Part shown: positions 12,898 through 24,147 of the stretch, piece by piece | Layout: every line of letters begins with the position of its first letter | How positions within the stretch are numbered: position 1 is the stretch's first letter | NCBI RefSeq assembly: GCF_029407905.1 | Contig: NW_026577901.1 | Location: 2,480,001-2,544,000 of the forward strand | DNA: 64,000 nucleotides | DNA from: Bubalus kerabau | Lineage: Eukaryota > Chordata > Mammalia > Artiodactyla > Bovidae | Direction of reading: 5' to 3' | Notes under the pieces: generated by a model | What the model was told of the DNA's origin: nothing | Databases searched by the model: none | The model's input: only the letters and a program-made list of their open reading frames with translations | Translations under genes and position numbers: made by a program

Positions 12898-14315
12898 ATG
12901 AGGCCAGTCTCACGAGGAAATTCGAGACATAGCCTCGTGTGTGGTGCGGCATGCCAAAAGACCCCGATACCCTGGTCCGCTCTTGATAAGAACCCGATGG
13001 CAGAACCCAACTCGAAGGCAATCCTGTGGAACAAGGCACAACACGAAGGGGCAGTGACACCCCAGTGCATCGTCCAGAAAAACCCGCAAGTTCCACATAC
13101 AAATCGACAAGTGGCCTGTCACCCCATGAACAACGCGAGAGTCAAGCGGAGTTCCATTCCTCCACACAAGACGAGGCCTGACTCTCCTGTCCCAACTCTG
13201 CAGGGACTCTGCGATCCGAGTCAGATCCGGCGCATTCGAAGCCAGGAGAGGAACCCTGTGGTTCCTGCCTCAACTTGTCATGAGGCCCTCTTCCATTGCA
13301 CCAAACCCAGTGGAGTTCCGAGAGGCCCCTCCCAACTCCACAGTGACCCTGACTTCTCAGAGGCACGCTGAGAAGCTTCCTGAGGTCACTGGCACAAGTC
13401 GATGGAACCCAGGGTTTCCTGCTGCAACCCAAGAAAGACCTCGAGAGTCCTTCTTTAACACCTCTTCAGGCCCAATTCCCCTACCATGACTCGAGAACAA
13501 TGACGGGCTCCCTCTCACCACGTGCATAGAGACCTGACTGCCCTGGCACCACATGAGAGGCTCACTGAGTTCCCAGTCTTACTTCGTGAGAAACCCCACA
13601 CTAGCGCCACAGCTCGAGAAAACCTACGAGACGCCCCAGTCATCGGGAGATGAGGGCCTTCATTTCCTGCATTGCCTGGAGAGCAATCCCGTGTCCTCCC
13701 TCCAAACACCAGAGGAGGTTTGACTCCCTTTAAGCCACTCAGTGGGCTCCAAGACATACCCGTCCGACTCGAGAGGAGAGCAGAGTCCTTTTCTTCCCCT
13801 CAAGACGAGGCCTGACTCCAGGGTGAGTCTGGAATGCAACCCCGAGATTCCTGTCGCCCCTTGACATGAACATTAGGTCCTGCACACAAGCCTTGGTGGG
13901 GTCTCTTTTGCCTTCAGTGACTAGAGCGCTCCTCCAGCTCTTCCTCGAATCTCGAATGGAAGATAAGACTTTTGTGGGCCAACACAAGAGGAAGCATGAA
14001 TTCCCTGTGGTAACTCAAATATCCCACCGCAACTAGAGAAAAACCAAGTGGTTCCCCAGTCATTCCAAGATGAGGCCCTTGCCCGCTGGAGCACCCCAAG
14101 AGAAGTCCCACGTTCCAATTTGAAGAGCGAAACGGTACTTGGAACGCGTTATGCGACCCCAAAAGTTACCCGAAATATCTGTCTCACTTGAGGGAAACAC
14201 CGAGGTTCCCAGCAGCACTTCATCTGAGCCACTTCTCCCCTCCTGATCGCCACAGGAGGGTCGAATCCTCTGCTTTGTCTGGAAGGGTTTCATGACCTTC
14301 GCGGAACACCTCAGG
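12898..14315. repeat. Monomer, 1418 bp, 16-bp insertion
   Basis: Old type with the insertion at about 13,225. Its palindromic E-box is changed to CAAGTG near 14,046. Confidence 0.92.
13225..13246. repeat. 16-bp insertion variant, second copy
   Basis: This has the same position and length as the insertion at 11,805 ('atccggcgcattcgaagcc' here). The two adjacent units thus share a derived length change, evidence that one was copied from the other or that both came from a common source before diverging. Confidence 0.8.
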
Positions 14316-15719
14316 ATGAGGCCAGTTTCATGAGGAAATTCGAGACTAGCCACGTGGGTGGTGCCAAATGCTGAACGACCCCGATTTCCCAGTCCGCTCT
14401 TCATAAGAACACGATGCCCGGACACCTCTTCAAAGGCAACCCTGTGGATGAGGACACAAAACGAAGGGTCACTGACACCCCCATGCATCGTCTGGAAAAA
14501 CCTGCAGATTCCACACACAGTTTGACAAGGGGCCTGAAACCCCATGAACAACTCGAGAGGCAAGAGGAGTTCCATTCCTCAGAAAAGACATAGCCTGACT
14601 CTCCTGTCCCAACTCTGCAGGGACACTACGATCAGAGTCAGAATTGGAGAGGAAGCCTGAGGTTCCTGCCTCCACTCTAGATGAGGACCTCTTCCATTGC
14701 GACCATCCCAGTGGAGTCCCGAGAGGCCCCACCAACTCCACAGCGTCCCTCACCTCTCAGAGGCACCCTGGGAAATTCCCGAAGGTCCCCGGCAGAAGGC
14801 GAGGGAAACGAGGGTTTCCCGCTGCAACCCGAGAAAGACATCGAGAGTCCTTCTTCAACGCGTCTTGAGGCCCTAGTCCCCTCCCATGACTCGAGAACAA
14901 TGACGCGCTCCTTCTCGCCACGTGCATGGAGACATGACTTCCCTGGCGCCGCACGAGAGGCTCCCTGAGATCCTCGTCGTGCCTCGGGAGAAAACCCCCA
15001 CGGGTGCCGCAGCTCGAGGAAACCCCTGAGATGCCCCCGTCCTCGCGAGGTGAGGGCCTTCTTTTCCTGCCTGGTCTGGAGAGCAATCACGAGTCCTCTC
15101 TCAAAAGTGAAGAGGAGGCTGGACTCCCTTGAGGCCACTCAGGGGGCACAAGATATCAGCGTCGCGACTCGGGAGGAGAGCGGAGTCCTTTGATTCCCCT
15201 CGAGGCGAGGCCTGACTCCCCGGGGGAGCATGGGATGCAACCCCGAGATCCTTGTCTTCACTGGAGAGGAGCATTAGGTCCTGGACACACGCCTAGATGA
15301 GGTCTCTTTGTCCCTGCAGTGACTCGAGCGCAACCCCCAGCTTTCCCTCGCACAAGAATAGAAGATTGGGCTACCCAGGGCTGACAAAAGAGGAAGCCTG
15401 TAATCCCCTGTCGTAACACGAGAATCCCGCTGCAACTCGAGAAAAACCACGTGGTTCCCACCTCTTTGAAAGATGAGGCCCTTGCCCGTGACGGCGTCTC
15501 AAGGGAAGTCCCCTGTTCCGCCCAGAAGTGCGAAACGGGACCTGACAGCCTTCATGCGACTCCCAAAAGTTCTCTGATACGCCGGGTTCCCTCAGGTGGA
15601 ACACCGAGGGTCCCGGCACCACTTCATCTGAGCCCCTTCTCCCCTCCTGATCGCGACAGGAGAGGCGATTCCCCTGCGTGGTCTGGAAGGGGTTCCCGGC
15701 CTTCCCGGCGCACCTCAGG
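14316..15719. repeat. Monomer, 1404 bp, transition to subfamily A
   Basis: A patchwork: old to about 14,600, A-like at 14,600-15,060, diverged again to about 15,460 ('ctgacaaaagagg'), then converging on A by 15,640. Confidence 0.92.
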
Positions 15720-17123
15720 ATGAGGCCGGTCTCACGAGGAAATTCGAGACGAGCCACGTGGGTGGTGCCACATGCCGAACGCCCCCGATTCCCCGGTCCG
15801 CCTTGAGAAGGACCCGAGGCCCGGACCCCTCTTTGAAGGCAACCCTGTGGGTGAAGGCACAACACGAAGGGGCACTGCCACCCCCGTGCATCGTCCGCAA
15901 AGACCCGCGGGTTCCACACACAGCTCGACGAGGGGCCTGAGACCCCCTGAGCAACTCGAGAGGCCAGCGGGGTTCCCTTCCTCAGACAAGACGAGGCCTG
16001 ACTCTCCTGTCCCAACTCTGCAGGGACCCTGCGGTCGGAGTCCGAAACGGAGAGGAAGCCTGAGGTGCCTGCCTCCCCTCGAGGTGAGGCCCTCTTCCGT
16101 TGCGCCAGACCCAGCGGAGTCCCGAGGGGCCCCGCCACCTCCACAGGATCCCTCGCCTCTCAGAGGCACCCTGGGAAGTTCCCTAAGGTCCCCGGCAGAA
16201 GGCGAGGGACACGAGGGTTTCCCGCCGCCCCCCGACAAAGACCTCGAGAGTCCTTCTTCAACGCGTCTCGAGGCCCTAGTCCCCTCCCGTGACTCGAGAG
16301 CCAGGACGCGCTCCCCCTCGCCACGCGCATGGAGACCTGACTTCCCTGGCGCCGCACGAGAGGCTCCCTGAGATCCTCGTCGCGCCTCGGGAGAAAACCC
16401 CCACGGGCGCCGCAGCTCGAGGAAACCCCTGAGACGCCCCCGTCCTCGCGAGCTGAGGGCCTTCTTTTCCTGCATGGCCTGGAGAGCAATCCCGGGTCCT
16501 CTCTCCAAACGGAAGAGGAGGCTGGACTCCCTTGAGGCCGCTCAGGGGGCTCCAAGAGACCCGCGTCGCGACTCGAGAGGAGAGCGGAGTCCTTGGCTTC
16601 CCCTCGAGACGAGGCCTGACTCCCCGGGGGAGCCTGGAATGCAACCCCGAGATCCCTGCCTTCCCTGGAGAGGAATATTAGGTCCCGGACACTCGCCTAG
16701 GTGAGGTCTCTTCGGCCCTGCAGTGACTCGAGCGCAACCCCCAGCTTTCCCTCGCAACCCGAGGGGAAGATTGGGCTTCCCAGGGCCAACCCAAGGGGAA
16801 GGCTGAGATGCCCGTCGTAACTCGAGAATGCCGCCGCAACTCGAGAAAAACCACGTGGTTCCCACCTCTTGGCAAGATGAGGCCCTTGACCGCAACGGCG
16901 TCTCAAGGGAAGTCCCCTGTTCCGCCCTGAAGGGCGAGACGGTCCCTGACAGCCTTCCTGCGACCCCCAAGAGTCCCCCGACACGCCGGGTTCCCCCGAG
17001 GGGAACACCGAGGGTCCCGGCACCGCTTCCTCTGAGCCCCTTCTCCCCTCCTGATCCCGACAGGAGAGGCGATTCCCCTGCGTGGTCTGGAAGGGGTTCC
17101 CGGCCTTCCCGGCGCACCTCAGG
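15720..17123. repeat. Monomer A1, 1404 bp
   Basis: Subfamily A with one C deleted near 15,801. Carries B-like 'gaggtgcctg' and 'gggacacgagg'. Confidence 0.94.
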
Positions 17124-18528
17124 ATGAGGCCGGTCTCACGAGGAAATTCGAGACGAGCCACGTGGGTGGGGCCACATGCCGAACGCCCCCGATTCCCCGG
17201 TCCGCCCTTGAGAAGGAACCGAGGCCCGGACCACTCTTCGAAGGCAACCCTGTGGGTGAAGGCACAACACGAAGGGGCACTGCCACCCCCGTGCATCGTC
17301 CGCAAAGACCCGCGGGTTCCACACACAGCTCGACGAGGGGCCTGAGACCCCCCGAGCAACTCGAGAGGCCAGCGGGGTTCCCTTCCTCAGACAAGACGAG
17401 GCCTGACTCTCCTGTCCCAACTCTGCAGGGACCGTGCGGTCGGAGTCCGAAACGGAGAGGAAGCCTGAGATTCCTGCCTCCCCTCGAGGTGAGGCCCTCT
17501 TCCGTTGCGCCAGACCCAGCGGAGTCCCGAGGGGCCCCGCCACCTCCACAGGATCCCTCGCCTCTCAGAGGCACCCTGGGAAGTTCCCTAAGGTCCCCGG
17601 CAGAAGGCGAGGGAAACGAGGGTTTGCCGCCGCCCCCCGACAAAGACCTCGAGAGTCCTTCTTCAACGCGTCTCGAGCCCCTAGTCCCCTCCCGTGACTC
17701 GAGAGCCAGGACGCGCTCCCCCTCGCCACGCGCATGGAGACCTGACTTCCCTGGCGCCGCACGAGAGGCTCCCTGAGATCCTCGTCGCGCCTCGGGAGAA
17801 AACCCCCACGGGCGCCGCAGCTCGAGGAAACCCCTGAGACGCCCCCCTCCTCGCGAGCTGAGGGCCTTCTTTTCCTGCATGGCCTGGAGAGCAATCCCGG
17901 GTCCTCTCTCCAAACGGAAGAGGAGGCTGGACTCCCTTGAGGCCGCTCAGGGGGCTCCAAGAGTCCCGCCTCGCGACTCGAGAGGAGAGCGGAGTCCTTG
18001 GCTTCCCCTCGAGACGAGGCCTGACTCCCCGGGGGAGCCTGGAATGCAACCCCGAGATCCCTGCCTTCCCTGGAGAGGAATATTAGGTCCCGGACACACG
18101 CCTAGGTGAGGTCTCTTCGGCCCTGCAGTGACTCGAGCGCAACCCCCAGCTTTCCCTCGCATCCCGAGGGGACGATTGCGCTTCCCAGGGCCAACCCAAG
18201 GGGAAGGCTGAGATGCCCGTCGTAACTCGAGAATCCCGCCGCAACTCGAGAAAAACCATGTGGTTCCCACCTCTTGGCAAGATGAGGCCCTTGCCCGCGA
18301 CGGTGTCTCAAGGGAAGTCCCCTGTTCCGCCCTGAAGGGCGAAACGGTCCCTGACAGCCTTCCTGCGACCCCCAAGAGGCCCCCGACACGCCGGGTTCCC
18401 CCGAGGGGAACACCGAGGGTCCCGGCACCGCTTCCTCTGAGCCCCTTCTCCCCTCCTGATCGCGACAGGAGAGGCGATTCCCCTGCGTGGTCTGGAAGGG
18501 GTTCCCGGCCTTCCCGGCGCACCTCAGG
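17124..18528. repeat. Monomer A2, 1405 bp
   Basis: Subfamily A. Private changes include 'gggacgattgcgc' near 18,169 and a variant E-box flank 'aaccatgtggtt' near 18,254 (CATGTG). Confidence 0.94.
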
Positions 18529-19933
18529 ATGAGGCCGGTCTCACGAGGAAATTCGAGACGAGCCACGTGGGTGGGGCCACATGCCGAACGCCCCCGATTC
18601 CCCGGTCCGCCCTTGAGAAGGACCCGAGGCCCGGACCCCTCTTCGAAGGCAACCCTGTGGGTGAAGGCACAACACGAAGGGGCACTGCCACCACCGTGCA
18701 TCGTCCGCAAAGACCCGCGGGTTCCACACACAGCTCGACGAAGGGCCTGAGACCCCCCGAGCAACTCGAGAGGCCAGCGGGGTTCCCTTCCTCAGACAAG
18801 ACGAGGCCTGACTCTCCTGTCCCAACTCTGCAGGGACCCTGCGGTCGGAGTCCGAAACGGAGAGGAAGCCTGAGGTTCCTGCCTCTCCTCGAGGTGAGGC
18901 CCTCTTCCGTTGCGCCAGACCCAGCGGAGTCCCGAGGGGCCCCGCCACCTCCACAGGATCCCTCGCCTCTCAGAGGCACCCTGGGAAGTTCCCTAAGGTC
19001 CCCGGCAGAAGGCGAGGGAAACGAGGGTTTGCCGCCGACCCCCGACAAAGACCTCGAGAGTCCTTCTTCAACGCGTCTCGAGGCCCTAGTCCCCTCCCGT
19101 GACTCGAGAGCCAGGACGCGCTCCCCCTCGCCACGCGCATGGAGACCTGACTTCCCTGGCGCCGCACGAGAGGCTCCCTGAGATCCTCGTCGCGCCTCGG
19201 GAGAAAACCCCCACGGGCGCCGCAGCTCGAGGAAACCCCTGAGACGCCCCCGTCCTGGCGAGCTGAGGGCCTTCTTTTCCTGCATGGCCTGGAGAGCAAT
19301 CCCGGGTCCTCTCTCCAAACGGAAGAGGAGGCTGGACTCCCTTGAGGCCGCTCAGGGGGCTCCAAGAGACCCGCGTCGCGACTCGAGAAGAGAGCAGAGT
19401 CCTTGGCTTCCCCTCAAGACGAGGCCTGACTCCCCGGAGGAGCCTGGAATGCAACCCCGAGATCCCTGCCTTCCCTGGAGAGGAATATTAGGTCCCGGAC
19501 ACACGCCTAGGTGAGGTCTCTTCGGCCCTGCAGTGACTCGAGCGCAACCCCCAGCTTTCCCTCGCAACCCGAGGGGAAGATTGGGCTTCCCAGGGCCAAC
19601 CCAAGGGGAAGGCTGAGATGCCGGTCGTAACTCGAGAATCCCGCCGCAACTCGAGAAAAACCACGTGGTTCCCACCTCTTGGCAAGATGAGGCCCTTGCC
19701 CGCGACGGCGTCTCAAGGGAAGTCCCCTGTTCCGCCCTGAAGGGCGAGACGGTCCCTGACAGCCTTCCTGCGACCCCCAGAAGTCCCCCGACACGCCGGG
19801 TTCCCCCGAGGGGAACACCGAGGGTCCCGGCACCGCTTCCTCTGAGCCCCTTCTCCCCTCCTGTTCGCGACAGGAGAGGCGATTCCCCTGCGTGGTCTGG
19901 AAGGGGTTCCCGGCCTTCCCGGCGCACCTCAGG
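18529..19933. repeat. Monomer A3, 1405 bp
   Basis: Subfamily A. Private 'gccaccaccgtgc' near 18,688 and 'cctgttcgcgac' near 19,860. Confidence 0.94.
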
Positions 19934-21338
19934 ATGAGGCCAGTCTCACGAGGAAATTCGAGACGAGCCACGTGGGTGGGGCCACATGCCGAACGCCCCC
20001 GATTCCCCGGTCCGCCCTTGAGAAGGACCCGAGGCCCGGACCCCTCTTCGAAGGCAACCCTGTGGGTGAAGGCACAACACGAAGGGGCACGGCCACCCCC
20101 ATGCATCGTCTGCAAAGACCCGCGGGTTCCACACACAGCTCGACGAGGGGCCTGAGACCCCCCGAGCAACTCGAGAGGCCAGCGGGGTTCCCTTCCTCAG
20201 ACAAGACGAGGCCTGACTCTCCTGTCCCAACTCTGCAGGGACCCTGCGGTCGGAGTCCGAAACGGAGAGGAAGCCTGAGGTTCCTGCCTCCCCTCGAGGT
20301 GAGGCCCACTTCCGTTGCGCCAGACCCAGCGGAGTCCCGAGGGGCCCCGCCACCTCCACAGGATCCCTCGCCTCTCAGAGGCAGCCTGGGAAGTTCCCTA
20401 AGGTCCCCGGCAGAAGGCGAGGGAAACGAGGGTTTCCCGCCGCCCCCCGACAAAGACCTCGAGAGTCCTTCTTCAACCCGTCTCGAGGCCCTAGTCCCCT
20501 CCCGTGACTCGAGAGCCAGGACGCGCTCCCCCTCGCCACGCGCATGGAGACCTGACTTCCCTGGCGCCGCACGAGAGGCTCCCTGAGATCCTCGTCGCGC
20601 CTCGGGAGAAAACCCCCACGGGCGCCGCAGCTCGAGGAAACCCCTGAGACGCCCCCGTCCTCGCGAGCTGAGGGCCTTCTTTTCCTGCATGGCCTGGAGA
20701 GCAATCCCGGGTCCTCTCTCCAAACGGAAGAGGAGGCTGGACTCCCTTGAGGCCGCTCAGGGGGCTCCAAGAGACCCGCGTCGCGACTCGAGAGGAGAGC
20801 GGAGTCCTTGGCTTCCCCTCGAGACGAGGCCTGACTCCCCGGGGGAGCCTGGAATGCAACCCCGAGATCCCTGCCTTCCCTGGAGAGGAATATTAGGTCC
20901 CGGACACACGCCTAAGTGAGGTCTCTTCGGCCCTGCAGTGACTCGAGCGCAACCCCCAGGTTTCCTTCGCAACCCGAGGGGAAGATTGGGCTTCCCAGGG
21001 CCAAGCCAAGGGGAAGGCTGAGATGCCCGTCGTAACTCGAGAATCCTGCCGCAACTCGAGAAAAACCACGTGGTTCCCACCTCTTGGCAAGATGAGGCCC
21101 TTGCCCGCGACGGCGTCTCAAGGGAAGTCCCCTGTTCCGCCCTGAAGGGCGAGACGGTCCCTGACAGCCTTCCTGCGACCCCCAAGAGTCCCCCGACACG
21201 CCGGGTTCCCCCGAGGGGAACACCGAGGGTCCCGGCACCGCTTCCTCTGAGCCCCTTCTCCCCTCCTGATCGCGATATGAGAGGCGATTCCCCTGCGTGG
21301 TCTGGAAGGGGTTCCCGGCCTTCCCGGCGCACCTCAGG
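19934..21338. repeat. Monomer A4, 1405 bp
   Basis: Subfamily A. Private 'cccatgcatcgtctgc' near 20,098 and 'gcgatatgagagg' near 21,272. Confidence 0.94.
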
Positions 21339-22742
21339 ATGAGGCCGGTCTCACGAGGAAATTCGAGACGAGCCACGTGGGTGGGGCCACAGGCCGAACG
21401 CCCCCGATCCCCGGTCCGCCCTTGAGAAGGACCCGAGGCCCGGACCCCTCTTCGAAGGCAACCCTGTGGGTGAAGGCACAACACGAAGGGGCACTGCCAC
21501 CCCCGTGCATCGTCCGCAAAGACCCGCGGGTTCCACACACAGCTCGACGAGGGGCCTGAGACCCCCCGAGCAACTCGAGAGGCCAGCGGGGTTCCCTTCC
21601 TCAGACAAGACGAGGCCTGACTCTCCTGTCCCAACTCTGCAGGGACCCTGCGGTCGGAGTCCGAAACGCAGAGGAAGCCTGAGGTGCCTGCCTCCCCTCG
21701 AGGTGAGGCCCTCTTCCGTTGCGCCAGACCCAGCGGAGTCCCGAGGGGCCCCGCCACCTCCACAGGATCCCTCGCCTCTCAGAGGCACCCTGGGAAGTTC
21801 CCTAAGGTCCCCGGCAGAAGGCGAGGGACACGAGGGTTTCCCGCCGCCCCCCGACAAAGACCTCGAGAGTCCTTCTTCAACGCGTCTCGAGGCCCTAGTC
21901 CCCTCCCGTGACTCGAGAGCCAGGACGCGCTCCCCCTCGCCACGCGCATGGAGACCTGACTTCCCTGGCGCCGCACGAGAGGCTCCCTGAGATCCTCGTC
22001 GTGCCTCGGGAGAAAACCCCCACGGGCGCCGCAGCTCGAGGAAACCCCTGAGACGCCCCCGTCCTCGCGAGCTGAGGGCCTTCTTTTCCTGCATGGCCTG
22101 GAGAGCAATCCCGGGTCCTCTCTCCAAACGGAAGAGGAGGCTGGACTCCCTTGAGGCCGCTCAGGGGGCTCCAAGAGACCCGCGTCGCGACTCGAGAGGA
22201 GAGCGGAGTCCTTGGCTTCCCCTCGAGACGAGGCCTGACTCCCCGGGGGAGCCTGGAATGCAACCCCGAGATCCCTGCCTTCCCTGGAGAGGAAAATTAG
22301 GTCCCGGACACACGCTTAGGTGAGGTCTCTTAGGCCCTGCAGTGACTCGAGCGCCACCCCCAGCTTTCCCTCGCAACCCGAGGGGAAGATTGGGCTTCCC
22401 AGGGCCAACCCAAGGGGAAGGCTGAGATCCCCGTCGTAACTCGAGAATGCCGCCGCAACTCGAGAAAAACCACGTGGTTCCCACCGCTTGGCAAGATGAG
22501 GCCCTTGCCCGCGACGGCGTCTCAAGGGAAGTCCCCTGTTCCGCCCTGAAGGGCGAGACGGTCCCTGACAGCCTTCCTGCGACCCCCAAAAGTCCCCCGA
22601 CACGCCGGGTTCCCCCGAGGGGAACACCGAGGGTCCCGGCACCGCTTCCTCTGAGCCCCTTCTCCCCTCCTGATCGCGACAGGAGAGGCGATTCCCCTGC
22701 GTGGTCTGGAAGGGGTTCCCGGCCTTCCCGGCGCACCTCAGG
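21339..22742. repeat. Monomer A/B hybrid, 1404 bp
   Basis: Starts as subfamily A with one T deleted near 21,409. From 'gaaacgcagagg' (21,664) onward every diagnostic is B. It is therefore the boundary unit, and it carries E ('ctcgagcgcc'). Confidence 0.94.
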
Positions 22743-22777
22743 ATGAGGCCGGTCTCACGAGGAAATTCGAGACGAGC

Positions 22778-22783
22778 CACGTG
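22778..22783. promoter_or_regulatory. Second E-box CACGTG per unit (example copy)
   Basis: The site lies within 'gagccacgtgggtgg', about 35 bp after the unit start and 307 bp downstream of the preceding unit's palindromic E-box. It is present in all homogenised units except B3, where the flank reads 'gtgcgtgg' but the core is intact. Several old units read 'tagcctcgtgggtgg' here and lack the core. Functional status is unknown. Confidence 0.35.
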
Positions 22784-22978
22784 GGTGGGGCCACAGGCCG
22801 AACGCCCCCGATTCCCCGGTCCGCTCTTGAGAAGGACCCGAGGCCCGGACCCCTCTTCGAAGGCAACCCTGTGGGTGAAGGCACAACACGAAGGGGCACT
22901 GCCACCCCCGTGCATCGTCCGCAAAGACCCGCGGGTTCCACACACAGCTCGACGAGGGGCCTGAGACCCCCCGAGCAA

Positions 22979-23869
22979 CTCGAGAGGCCAGCGGGGTTCC
23001 CTTCCTCAGACAAGACGAGGCCTGACTCTCCTGTCCCAACTCTGCAGGGACCCTGCGGTCGGAGTCCGAAACGCAGAGGAAGCCTGAGGTGCCTGCCTCC
23101 CCTCGAGGTGAGGCCCTCTTCCGTTGCGCCAGACCCAGCGGAGTCCCGAGGGGCCCCGCCACCTCCACAGGATCCCTCGCCTCTCAGAGGCACCCTGGGA
23201 AGTTCCCTAAGGTCCCCGGCAGAAGGCGAGGGACACGAGGGTTTCCCGCCGCCCCCCGACAAAGACCTCGAGAGTCCTTCTTCAACGCGTCTCGAGGCCC
23301 TAGTCCCCTCCCGTGACTCGAGAGCCAGGACGCGCTCCCCCTCGCCACGCGCATGGAGACCTGACTTCCCTGGCGCCGCACGAGAGGCTCCCTGAGATCC
23401 TCGTCGTGCCTCGGGAGAAAACCCCCACGGGCGCCGCAGCTCGAGGAAACCCCTGAGACGCCCCCGTCCTCGCGAGCTGAGGGCCTTCTTTTCCTGCATG
23501 GCCTGGAGAGCAATCCCGGGTCCTCTCTCCAAACGGAAGAGGAGGCTGGACTCCCTTGAGGCCGCTCAGGGGGCTCCAAGAGACCCGCGTCGCGACTCGA
23601 GAGGAGAGCGCAGTCCGTGGCTTCCCCTCGAGACGAGGCCTGACTCCCCGGGGGAGCCTGGAATGCAACCCCGAGATCCCTGCCTTCCCTGGAGAGGAAA
23701 ATTAGGTCCCGGACACACGCTTAGGTGAGGTCTCTTAGGCCCTGCAGTGACTCGGGCGCCACCCCCAGCTTTCCCTCGCAACCCGAGGGGAAGATTGGGC
23801 TTCCCAGGGCCAACCCAAGGGGAAGGCTGAGATCCCCGTCGTAACTCGAGAATGCCGCCGCAACTCGAG
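22979..23869. repeat. ~31-bp subrepeat structure, example in unit B1
   Basis: CTCGAG occurs at 22979, 23102, 23267, 23291, 23317, 23440, 23596, 23627, 23845 and 23864. Several spacings are near multiples of 31 (123, 123, 156, 31, 218). The prototype subrepeat looks like 'ctgaggttcctgcctc' followed by 'aactcgagatgagg'. A unit of 1405 bp corresponds to about 45 subrepeats. The internal duplication of 434 bp (exactly 14 x 31) near 8,875 supports the same period independently. Subrepeats are strongly degenerate, so individual boundaries cannot be drawn by eye. Confidence 0.8.
23044..23056. other. 13-bp dyad (gcagggaccctgc), example copy
   Basis: Inverted repeat with a 6-bp arm and a 1-bp centre, repeated in each homogenised unit. 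Old units often break one arm, for example near 4,222, 11,780, 13,200 and 14,615. A second short dyad, cgccctgaagggcg (22542-22555 for the copy just before B1), also recurs in each unit. They could extrude small hairpins, but this is sequence symmetry only. Confidence 0.5.
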
Positions 23870-23872
23870 AAA

Positions 23873-23884
23873 AACCACGTGGTT
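23873..23884. promoter_or_regulatory. 12-bp palindrome with E-box CACGTG (example copy, one per unit)
   Basis: The word aaccacgtggtt is a perfect 12-bp palindrome containing the E-box CACGTG, the core bound by bHLH-ZIP factors such as USF and MYC/MAX. It recurs at the same place in every homogenised unit. Most diverged units keep CACGTG, but it is CATGTG near 5,052 and CAAGTG near 14,046. Binding is not shown by sequence alone. Confidence 0.45.
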
Positions 23885-24147
23885 CCCACCGCTTGGCAAG
23901 ATGAGGCCCTTGCCCGCGACGGCGTCTCAAGGGAAGTCCCCTGTTCCGCCCTGAAGGGCGAGACGGTCCCTGACAGCCTTCCTGCGACCCCCAAAAGTCC
24001 CCCGACACGCCGGGTTCCCCCGAGGGGAACACCGAGGGTCCCGGCACCGCTTCCTCTGAGCCCCTTCTCCCCTCCTGATCGCGACAGGAGAGGCGATTCC
24101 CCTGCGTGGTCTGGAAGGGGTTCCCGGCCTTCCCGGCGCACCTCAGG

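Larger units (their letters stand above)
1..15640. repeat. Diverged (older) flank of the satellite array
   Basis: Units here differ from one another at many sites, vary in length, and carry variants such as 'gtagcctcgtgggtggt' where the young units read 'gagccacgtgggtgggg'. Many CpG sites of the young units appear as TpG or CpA. Two units contain internal duplications (near 5,101 and 8,875) and two share a 16-bp insertion. Patches of younger-looking sequence occur at about 455-3,140 and, less clearly, at 5,400-6,420 and 14,600-15,060. The boundary at about 15,640 is set by eye, where similarity to the downstream units becomes near complete. Confidence 0.85.
15640..21660. repeat. Homogenised subfamily-A block
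   Basis: Units of 1404-1405 bp, highly similar to each other. They are marked by 'gaggaatattagg', 'tctcttcggccc', 'gagcgcaaccc', 'cacctcttggcaag' and 'gaaacggagagg'. They lack the subfamily-B states at the same places. The left-most unit (15,720) already carries two states found in subfamily B ('gaggtgcctg' and 'gggacacgagg'), so A and B have exchanged sequence or B arose from a relative of that unit. Confidence 0.85.
22743..24147. repeat. Monomer B1, 1405 bp
   Basis: Carries X at 23,611 and a private 'cagtccgtgg' directly after it. Confidence 0.95.

Noticed and set aside
15801..21409. Two single-base deletions about 15 bp apart in unit position (near 15,801 and 21,409) as one shared subfamily marker
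   Set aside because: Different bases are lost at different positions (a C and a T), so these are independent events.
22738..23532. Long open frames in every unit (264 codons on the minus strand here, 220 and 204 codons in other frames)
   Set aside because: They occur in several overlapping frames on both strands of a GC-rich, stop-poor repeat and have low-complexity R/G/P/S composition with no recognisable domain. The 1405-bp period is not a multiple of three, so no frame continues from unit to unit, and in old units the frames are broken with no sign of codon-level constraint.
22979..23869. 31-bp periodicity suggesting a CRISPR array
   Set aside because: The subrepeats are directly adjacent and degenerate, with no constant repeat separated by unique spacers and no cas genes.
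22743..24147. Telomeric repeats, alpha-satellite or CENP-B box
   Set aside because: No TTAGGG runs and no 171-bp period are visible, and reading one unit in both orientations gave no CENP-B box core. An exact search over all units was not possible here.
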